From NCBI GenBank assembly GCA_027040785.1, contig JALULG010000218.1, positions 1 to 6,328 of the forward strand: a stretch of 6,328 nucleotides of DNA, read 5' to 3'. Below the pieces are notes generated by a model. The model did not search any database, was not told the DNA's origin, and worked only from the letters and a program-made list of their open reading frames with translations. Source of the stretch: a bacterium. Its GTDB lineage: Bacteria; Patescibacteriota; Patescibacteriia; JAACEG01. The stretch's first letter is position 1, and every line of letters begins with the position of its first letter. Position numbers and translations under genes: made by a program. Shown here in pieces: positions 1-4,075 of the stretch.

Positions 1-304
1 AAGAAAAAACCATTGAATTATGAAATAAATCATAAGCAATTAATAAAAAAAGCAAACCGGTCAAAAATTCAATTAAAAAATATTGCCAAGAAATTTTTTT
101 ATGACAATAACGGCAACGACCTTTTAAAATTAAAAAACTTAACAGCGGAATATTGTCATACCAATTTATTTGATGAAAACATTTCGGGCAATAACTCCTG
201 CCACTAACAAAAGACTCTTTACGATAAGTTCGCAAAATAACGACATTTAAAAAACTGCCAATGACTGTTCCAAGAATAAATATTAAAATATAGAGAGGGA
301 TCAT
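1..304 (-). CDS. pilD: Prepilin peptidase / N-methyltransferase PilD, N-terminal part, cut by left window edge
   Basis: This is the N-terminal 101 residues of a type IV prepilin peptidase, a membrane aspartyl protease that cleaves the prepilin leader and methylates the new N-terminus. Translation from the ATG at 304-302 stays open to the edge. Residues 5-25 form the first membrane segment and carry G12, G16 and the family hallmark GSFLNVVILR (16-25). Two CxxC pairs follow, CPKC (39-42) and CRYC (64-67), which are the metal-binding cysteines of the DiS_P_DiS domain (PF06750). Between them lies WYDNIPLLSF (48-57), another family signature. A second membrane segment begins near residue 75 with YFLIEFLTG. 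The catalytic aspartates lie beyond the edge. No good SD is visible; the start is chosen because the protein then begins right before the first helix, as in the family. It would process the pilin at 1468-2022. Confidence 0.95.
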   Translation of the reverse strand, partial: MIPLYILIFILGTVIGSFLNVVILRTYRKESFVSGRSYCPKCFHQINWYDNIPLLSFLILKGRCRYCHKKISWQYFLIEFLTGLLFLLIAYDLFHNSMVFS

Positions 305-324
305 AAATTGTTTGATTATTTTAT

Positions 325-374
325 GAGATGCTGAAATAATGCCGAATAAATTCAGCACAAGATTCAGCATGACA
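325..374 (+). repeat. Long-form (two-tier) palindromic element beside pilD
   Basis: A 50-bp variant of the window's palindrome family. Outer arms ATGCTGAA (328-335) and TTCAGCAT (363-370) carry the usual GAG and GACA flanks. Between them lies a second, imperfect palindrome, TGCCGAA (340-346) with TTCAGCA (351-357). It starts 20 bp upstream of the pilD start codon. A second copy of the same long form, in the other orientation, is at 3381-3427 upstream of pilC; the shared core of 26 bases differs at one position. Confidence 0.8.
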
Positions 375-386
375 GGGGAAAAGCAC

Positions 387-455
387 TGTCATTCTGAACT
401 TGATTCAGAATCTCATGTCAATTCCACTGTCACCCTGAATTTATTTCAGGGTCTC
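387..455 (-). repeat. Two tandem inverted-orientation palindrome copies
   Basis: Two full 28-bp copies in the TGTCA...TCTC orientation, at 387-414 (arms ATTCTGAA/TTCAGAAT) and 428-455 (arms ACCCTGAA/TTCAGGGT, both given in GAG-first reading). They are separated by a 13-bp linker, ATGTCAATTCCAC. A closely similar linker, ATGTCAACCCTAC (456-468), joins the second copy to the next one, so the linkers are part of the repeated unit. Both copies are perfectly paired in their arms although the arm sequences differ. Confidence 0.85.
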
Positions 456-467
456 ATGTCAACCCTA

Positions 468-649
468 CGTCATTCTGAACTTGATTCAGAATCTCGGGGA
501 TTTTAGGGTTTACTCTTTTCCCTGAGATGCTGAAACAAGTTCAGCATGACATGGGGAAAAACGAGATACTGAAATAAATTCAGCATGACATAGGGAAAAA
601 CGAGATGCTGAAATAAATTCAGCATGACAAGAGGAGGTTCAGGATGACA
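468..649. repeat. Composite palindrome module I
   Basis: Inverted copy 468-495 (its first base departs from consensus), 28-bp linker 496-523 ending in a pyrimidine tract, then direct copies at 524-551, 563-590 and 602-629 separated by 11-bp linkers of the form TRGGGAAAAAC. It ends with an 8-bp purine-rich gap and a half copy (right arm plus GACA) at 638-649. Copy 563-590 has one unpaired arm position (ATACTGAA against TTCAGCAT). Compared with modules III and IV this one has one extra direct unit. No protein-coding frame is supported here. Confidence 0.85.
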
Positions 650-660
650 TGGGGAAAAAC

Positions 661-683
661 GAGATACTGAAATGTTCAGAATA
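661..683 (+). repeat. Decayed palindrome copy abutting the GIY-YIG stop codon
   Basis: Starts GAGATACTGAAA like a normal direct copy, 11 bp after the half copy of module I and with the same linker, but the loop is shortened and the right arm reads TTCAGAATA with no GACA. It ends about 13 bp before the stop codon of the GIY-YIG gene. The break in the array at this point is where the gene begins, as expected if gene-bearing DNA interrupted a repeat array or the array end decayed. Confidence 0.6.
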
Positions 684-696
684 ATATAGAATTAAT

Positions 697-981
697 TTAT
701 AAATTCAATGACAAATCTTTCCAGGTGGGATTAAAATTATTTATTAAATTTATCTTCCATTGACGATGCCAATTCTTTAATTGTTTTTCTCTTTTTATGG
801 CCGATTCTACACTATTTGTTTGTTCATAATAAACTAATTTATCAACATTATATTTTTTTGTAAAACCTTTTACCGGTTTGTTTTTATGTTCGTTCACTCG
901 TTTTAACAAATCGTTCGTTACTCCAATATATAAAATTTTATTTGTTTTATTAGTTAATATATATACAAAATAATTTTTCAT
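697..981 (-). CDS. Small GIY-YIG nuclease-like protein
   Basis: A 94-residue protein that is essentially one GIY-YIG domain, the usual length for the small stand-alone COG2827/YhbQ-like class of putative endonucleases. Motifs in order: FVYILTN (5-11, the GIY strand, here VYI), LYIGVTNDLLKR (17-28) holding the YIG and the conserved Arg28, EHK (31-33), the GFTKKY block (39-44), LVYYE (49-53), then AIKREKQLKNW (61-71), in which Glu65 is the likely metal ligand. The C-terminus NPTWKDL is also typical of this class. The active-site residues look intact. Substrate and role are not established for this class. No SD is visible before the ATG, and the 30-bp leader is AT-rich. Palindromic repeats lie on both sides (661-683 and from 1012). 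It is not an obvious part of the pilus system despite sitting between the pilin and pilD genes. Confidence 0.9.
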   Translation of the reverse strand: MKNYFVYILTNKTNKILYIGVTNDLLKRVNEHKNKPVKGFTKKYNVDKLVYYEQTNSVESAIKREKQLKNWHRQWKINLINNFNPTWKDLSLNL

Positions 982-1011
982 TTTAATGATTAGGTTTTAT
1001 TTTATTTTTAC

Positions 1012-1059
1012 GAGATGCTGAAATAAATTCAGCATGACATAGGGGGATTCAGCATGACA
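1012..1059 (+). repeat. Palindrome copy plus half copy upstream of the GIY-YIG gene
   Basis: A perfect direct copy at 1012-1039 (arms ATGCTGAA/TTCAGCAT, loop ATAAA), an 8-bp gap TAGGGGGA, then a half copy TTCAGCATGACA at 1048-1059. It begins 30 bp upstream of the GIY-YIG start codon. This full-8-half unit is also seen at 602-649, 1301-1348 and 3577-3624. Confidence 0.85.
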
Positions 1060-1071
1060 TGGGGGTTTCAC

Positions 1072-1193
1072 TGTCACTCTGAACTTGTTTCAGAGTCTCG
1101 TGTTTTTTAGACATTCCCCTTTCCTCCGAGATGCTGAAACAAGTTCAGCATGACATAGGGAAAACGAGATGCTGAAATAAATTCAGCATGACA
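1072..1193. repeat. Composite palindrome module II
   Basis: Inverted copy 1072-1099 (GAG-first arms ACTCTGAA/TTCAGAGT), 28-bp linker 1100-1127 containing TTTTTTAG and ending TTCCTCC, direct copy 1128-1155, 10-bp linker TAGGGAAAAC, direct copy 1166-1193. It lacks the terminal half copy of the other modules and is followed after 11 bp by module III. Confidence 0.85.
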
Positions 1194-1204
1194 TGAAGAT
1201 TATA

Positions 1205-1348
1205 TGTCACTCTGAACTTGTTTCAGAGTCTCATTGATTTTTAGCTTTTACTCTTTTCCTCCGAGATCCTGAAACAAGTTCAGGATGACATAGGGAAAAC
1301 GAGATGCTGAAACAAGTTCAGCATGACAAGAGAAGATTCAGGATGACA
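1205..1348. repeat. Composite palindrome module III
   Basis: Inverted copy 1205-1232, 30-bp linker 1233-1262 (TTTTTAG, then TTTTACTCTTTTCCTCC), direct copy 1263-1290 (arms ATCCTGAA/TTCAGGAT), 10-bp linker TAGGGAAAAC, direct copy 1301-1328, 8-bp gap AGAGAAGA, half copy 1337-1348. Total 144 bp, the same length and order as module IV at 3481-3624. A further decayed inverted half copy (TTAGGATCTC) lies at 1357-1366. Confidence 0.85.
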
Positions 1349-1390
1349 TGAGGATGTTAGGATCTCGTGTTAAATAATTCTTCCCTTCTT

Positions 1391-1420
1391 ATCATAACAT
1401 AATTTCTTCCAAAAACAAAA
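1391..1420 (-). promoter_or_regulatory. Possible weak promoter downstream of the pilin terminator
   Basis: On the minus strand TATGAT (1396-1391) is preceded by TGT, giving an extended -10 (TGTTATGAT). A TTGTTT box sits 16 bp upstream, inside the terminator's T-rich arm. It could restart transcription toward the repeats, the GIY-YIG gene and pilD after pilin termination. The match is short and in AT-rich DNA, so chance is a serious alternative. Confidence 0.25.
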
Positions 1421-1443
1421 ACACCGAAAAGGTGTTTTTGTTT
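1413..1443 (-). terminator. Rho-independent terminator of the pilin gene
   Basis: A 13-bp perfect stem, AAACAAAAACACC (1413-1425) against GGTGTTTTTGTTT (1431-1443), with a 5-base loop. On the minus strand the descending arm runs straight into a T-rich tail. It begins 24 bp after the pilin stop codon, so it should end the pilin transcript. The stem is A/T-rich apart from its tip, and near-symmetric, so weak activity on the other strand is possible. Confidence 0.85.
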
Positions 1444-1467
1444 GCAAATTAAAATATTTTGCTCAAA

Positions 1468-2022
1468 TTAAGTAGCATCATCAGAACCAAGACAAACAGC
1501 AGTAACGTTAGCATCGTCATCTATTGTTCCATTATTGGAATCAGAACAATCCGGAGCATTGCCAGCCGCATGTCCATCGTCTGAAGCGCAACATTCGCCA
1601 GCCGTCCAATTAGAAACAGAATCTAAATCAGCATTTACATCCTTATTCTGTTCCAAGCTGGTAGCTACCATATAAGTACCATTAGTATTATTAAAACAAT
1701 AAATCCAATCTCTAGCAGTGCCACTAGGGTCAACAGGCATACCACCGGTTAAATAATCATTTAACAAAACAGCTAAAGAATTAGCAGCCCCATCCCATCC
1801 ATCATTAGCAGCAATTGTAGGAACTGGAACGGCATCATTGTCGGCAATATACATTTCAACGGCTGTTTGTAAAATTTTTAAATCAGATTGCCTCTTACCA
1901 TCACGCGCTTTTTTACGAGCACTTCCCAAAGCAATCACCGCCATGGTTGATAAAATACCGATAATGGCAATTACAACCAAAAGTTCAATCAATGTAAAAC
2001 CTTTTTTATTGATTTTTTTCAT
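1468..2022 (-). CDS. Type IV pilin / pseudopilin-like major subunit
   Basis: A 184-residue prepilin. The short basic leader MKKINKKG (1-8) ends at the prepilin peptidase site; the mature protein would start at Phe9 with the conserved Glu at mature position 5 (FTLIE). The hydrophobic N-terminal helix runs to about residue 33, followed by the amphipathic stretch ARKKARDGKRQSDLKILQ (35-52). YLTGGMPVDPSG (90-101) matches the P-x-DP loop of GspG-like pilins. The C-terminal part is acidic, rich in Asn/Asp/Ser/Thr, and has five cysteines (109, 144, 145, 159, 177). The start is fixed by a strong SD eight bases upstream; an ATG four bases earlier is out of frame and stops after six codons. Codon use is visibly richer in G+C than the neighbours, fitting high expression. 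It has its own promoter and terminator, so it is probably expressed apart from pilB-pilC. Whether it is the main filament subunit is inference. Confidence 0.93.
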   Translation of the reverse strand: MKKINKKGFTLIELLVVIAIIGILSTMAVIALGSARKKARDGKRQSDLKILQTAVEMYIADNDAVPVPTIAANDGWDGAANSLAVLLNDYLTGGMPVDPSGTARDWIYCFNNTNGTYMVATSLEQNKDVNADLDSVSNWTAGECCASDDGHAAGNAPDCSDSNNGTIDDDANVTAVCLGSDDAT

Positions 2023-2030
2023 TCATTTTT

Positions 2031-2040
2031 CACCCCCTTT
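2031..2040 (-). promoter_or_regulatory. Strong Shine-Dalgarno of the pilin gene
   Basis: AAAGGGGGTG on the minus strand matches the full anti-SD-complementary AAAGGAGGTG with one A-to-G change that still allows wobble pairing. It lies eight bases before the pilin ATG at 2022. No other gene in the window has an SD of comparable strength. Confidence 0.85.
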
Positions 2041-2042
2041 CT

Positions 2043-2100
2043 AAAAGAATTTAATTTAAAAAACATAAAAATTTTATTTTTATTACTATGAAATTCTTTT
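2043..2100 (-). promoter_or_regulatory. Inverted repeat in the pilin mRNA leader
   Basis: AAAAGAATTT (2043-2052) and AAATTCTTTT (2091-2100) are perfect 10-base complements about 38 bases apart. In the transcript they would pair near the predicted 5' end and close just upstream of the SD at 2031-2040. A 5' stem of this kind could protect a long-lived pilin mRNA or affect ribosome access. The arms are A/T-rich, so stability is modest. Confidence 0.5.
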
Positions 2101-2107
2101 CAAGCTC

Positions 2108-2136
2108 ATTATAACACATTTTTTATTTTTTTTAAA
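2108..2136 (-). promoter_or_regulatory. Pilin promoter with extended -10
   Basis: On the minus strand a consensus -10 TATAAT (2113-2108) is preceded by TGT, giving the extended -10 form TGTTATAAT. A 17-bp spacer leads to TTTAAA (2136-2131), a 4-of-6 match to TTGACA that overlaps the pilC stop codon. Transcription would start near 2101, leaving a leader of about 80 bases before the pilin ATG. Confidence 0.65.
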
Positions 2137-3346
2137 ACCCGGAAGATAATTGATACATCGGCATAATAATGGCGGCCACCATAACCCCCACCCCAATACC
2201 CAAAAGAACAATCACCAAGGGTTCAAAAATCGCCAAAGAATTTTTAATGGCGTCTTGAATTTCTTTAGTATAAAAATCAGTAATTTTTTCCAAAACAAAA
2301 GTCATTTTTCCGGTTTTTTCACCAACAAAAAGCATTTGAGCATACATTGGCGGAATCAAAGAGCTTTTAAAAAAAACTGAGGAAACCGTAGATCCGTCTT
2401 CAACCTCTTTAATGGTTTTATTAAACAAATCTTTAAAAACAACATTGGAAACCACATCGGAAGATGATTTTAAAGCGGAATTAATATCAACTCCTCCCAA
2501 AATAAGAGTATAAAAACTGCGCGTAAATCTAGTAAGATAAAATTTTTTCAATAAAGGTCCGACAACCGGTAATTTTAACAATAAATTATCCACATTTCTT
2601 CTCCCGGAAGAAGTTTTGCGATACAAAGAAAATAAGTAATATAAAGCAAATAATAAAAGTATAAGCACCCACCAATAATTTTGCATAAAACCACTGACAG
2701 CTATTAAAATTTTGGTGGTAATCGGCAATTCCATTTTTGCGTTTTCAAACATAGCCACCATTTTCGGAATCACAAAAATAAGCATAACCATTCCAACCAC
2801 AAACAAGGTTGACATAATAAAAGCCGGATAAATCATCGCTCCTTTCAATTCTTTTTGTAAAGAATAATTTTTTTCATGCTCATCGGCCAAAAAAACAAAA
2901 ACATCTTCCAATTTTCCCGATTTTTCACCGGATTTTACCATTTTTACGAAAAAATTATCAAAAACATCGGGATGTTGCGCAAAAGCATTGGAAAGTTTTT
3001 GACCGCGTTCCACATCAGCGGCCACTTCGGAAATCACTTTTCTAAAATATTTTTGCTCAATTTGTTTTTCCAATATTTTTAAAGATTGGACAATGGGAAT
3101 TTCAGCTGAAATCAAAACCGATAATTGATGCATAAAAACAACCAAATCTTTCGCTTTTACTTTTTCGGAAAAACTGTTTAAAAATTTACCTTTTAAACCG
3201 GATTGACTTTTCTTTTTCAAATCAATTATCAAATAACCTTTTTCACCCAAAATATCAGCCGCAATATCGGCGTTGATCGCTTCTACCGTACCTTGCACGA
3301 TCTGATTTATTTTATTGTCTCTTGCTTTATAAGCGAATAAAGCCAT
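2132..3346 (-). CDS. pilC: Type IV pilus inner-membrane platform protein PilC (GspF family)
   Basis: A 404-residue polytopic membrane protein of the T2SSF family, the platform that couples the PilB motor to pilin insertion. Length is normal for the family. It begins ALFAYKARD, the usual PilC/GspF N-terminal strand. The two T2SSF repeats cover about 70-193 and 272-396. Each carries the family motif GEKSGKLEDVF (140-150) or GEKTGKM (342-348), with HQLSVLISAEIPIVQSL (73-89) and its counterpart FYTLILGGVDINSAL (278-292). Membrane segments are at about 172-195, 222-241 and 373-396; the last contains FEPLVIVLLGIGVG and ends MPMYQLSSGF. The ATG at 3346 has no clear SD, but the start agrees with the family N-terminus. 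Unusually, a 319-bp gap with repeats separates it from the regulator upstream, so it may need its own promoter or read-through. Confidence 0.97.
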   Translation of the reverse strand: MALFAYKARDNKINQIVQGTVEAINADIAADILGEKGYLIIDLKKKSQSGLKGKFLNSFSEKVKAKDLVVFMHQLSVLISAEIPIVQSLKILEKQIEQKYFRKVISEVAADVERGQKLSNAFAQHPDVFDNFFVKMVKSGEKSGKLEDVFVFLADEHEKNYSLQKELKGAMIYPAFIMSTLFVVGMVMLIFVIPKMVAMFENAKMELPITTKILIAVSGFMQNYWWVLILLLFALYYLFSLYRKTSSGRRNVDNLLLKLPVVGPLLKKFYLTRFTRSFYTLILGGVDINSALKSSSDVVSNVVFKDLFNKTIKEVEDGSTVSSVFFKSSLIPPMYAQMLFVGEKTGKMTFVLEKITDFYTKEIQDAIKNSLAIFEPLVIVLLGIGVGVMVAAIIMPMYQLSSGF

Positions 3347-3373
3347 ATTTTATTTTTTATATTTTACTTTTAA

Positions 3374-3401
3374 GTTATATTGTTCTGAATCTTGCGCTGA
3401 A
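3374..3401 (-). promoter_or_regulatory. Possible weak promoter for pilC
   Basis: On the minus strand TATAAC (3379-3374) lies 28 bp before the pilC ATG. Sixteen bases upstream is TTCAGC, part of the long-form palindrome, a poor -35 match. This is offered only because the gene needs either a promoter here or read-through of the repeat cluster. Confidence 0.25.
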
Positions 3402-3427
3402 TTTATTCGGAGTTAGTTCAGGGTCTC
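3381..3427 (-). repeat. Long-form (two-tier) palindromic element beside pilC
   Basis: The second copy of the long form seen at 325-374, here inverted and 47 bp long because three bases near the GACA end are missing. Its inner core is almost identical to the first copy. GAG-first outer arms begin ACCCTGAA and the other outer arm is eroded. It ends 34 bp upstream of the pilC start codon. Confidence 0.75.
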
Positions 3428-3439
3428 GTGTTCATTACT

Positions 3440-3467
3440 TGTCATCCTGGATTTAGTTCAGAATCTC
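3440..3467 (-). repeat. Mutated palindrome copy
   Basis: A full-length 28-bp inverted-orientation copy with intact flanks but mismatched arms (GAG-first ATTCTGAA against TCCAGGAT). Its loop still obeys the T/A rule seen in the other copies. It is the most decayed of the full-length copies. Confidence 0.75.
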
Positions 3468-3480
3468 GGGGGTAAAGTGC

Positions 3481-3624
3481 TGTCACTCTGAACTTGTTTC
3501 AGAGTCTCATGTTATTTAGATTATTACTCTGCTTCTCGAGATCCTGAAACAAGTTCAGGATGACATGGGGAAAAACGAGATGCTGAAATAAATTCAGCAT
3601 GACATGGGAGGATTCAGCATGACA
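3481..3624. repeat. Composite palindrome module IV
   Basis: Inverted copy 3481-3508 (identical to those at 1072-1099 and 1205-1232), 29-bp linker 3509-3537, direct copy 3538-3565 (identical to 1263-1290), 11-bp linker TGGGGAAAAAC, direct copy 3577-3604, 8-bp gap TGGGAGGA, half copy 3613-3624. Total 144 bp. It fills the gap between the response regulator and pilC. Confidence 0.85.
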
Positions 3625-3665
3625 TGGGGGATTCAATATAATCCAAAAAGAATTTAAAATAAAAA

Positions 3666-4040
3666 TTAAAAAATACTTTTAATCTTTTCAACAACTTCGT
3701 TTGGGGTAAAAAAAGTTTTAATTATATAATCTTCCACACCCAAATCATAAGCTCTTTTAATATCTTCTTGTTGATTAATATTTGTTAATAAAATAATCGG
3801 AATTTTTTTTAATTCCTCATCTTTATTAACCTCTTCCAAAACCTCAAAACCGTTCATTTTCGGCAACATAATATCAAGCAAAACAATATCCGGCATTTTT
3901 TGTTTTATTAATTCAAGCCCCTTTTCCCCATCAGTGGCCAAAAAAACCTCAAAACCTTCCAAAGAAAATTTTTTATTGTAAATATTGGATAAAAAAACAT
4001 CATCCTCTATAATTAAAATTTTTTTCTTGTTTTTGTTCAT
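3666..4040 (-). CDS. Single-domain CheY-like response regulator
   Basis: A 124-residue protein consisting only of a receiver domain, with no output domain. It starts KKILIIEDD (6-14), giving the acidic pocket Glu12/Asp13/Asp14. The phosphoacceptor is Asp56 in DIVLLDIMLPKMNGFEVL (51-68), the switch Thr is Thr86 (LLTN), and the conserved Lys is Lys108. The usual Lys-Pro is replaced by KTFFTPNEVVEKI, so the cis-proline after the lysine is absent. The gene starts 35 bp after the pilB stop codon, same strand, and is probably co-transcribed with pilB. Without a DNA-binding domain it must act by protein contact; control of the pilus motor is a reasonable inference from position, comparable in kind to PilG/PilH. 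No histidine kinase is in the window. There is no clear SD. Confidence 0.93.
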   Translation of the reverse strand: MNKNKKKILIIEDDVFLSNIYNKKFSLEGFEVFLATDGEKGLELIKQKMPDIVLLDIMLPKMNGFEVLEEVNKDEELKKIPIILLTNINQQEDIKRAYDLGVEDYIIKTFFTPNEVVEKIKSIF

Positions 4041-4075
4041 ATATTAAATTAAATAAATAAATTTTAAAATTATTT

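Noticed and set aside
13..207. Plus-strand open frame of 64 codons with a TTG start
   Set aside because: It lies entirely antisense to the clear PilD coding sequence and shows no family features of its own.
697..981. GIY-YIG protein as a homing endonuclease in an intron or intein
   Set aside because: It is a stand-alone domain without a DNA-binding tail, it interrupts no gene, and no intron core or intein splice residues flank it.
325..1366. CRISPR array
   Set aside because: The repeats are palindromic and regularly spaced, but the intervals are conserved linkers of 8, 10-13 or 28-30 bp instead of unique spacers. Copies occur in both orientations and no cas gene is present.
1012..1366. Repeat clusters as tandem intrinsic terminators
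   Set aside because: The hairpins have short A/T-rich arms and are followed by GACA and purine-rich linkers on the direct strand, not a T tract. Only 1413-1443 has the stem plus T tail expected of a terminator.
1838..3082. Plus-strand open frames opposite the pilin and pilC genes
   Set aside because: They are antisense shadows of well-supported coding regions, with no recognisable motifs or ribosome binding sites.
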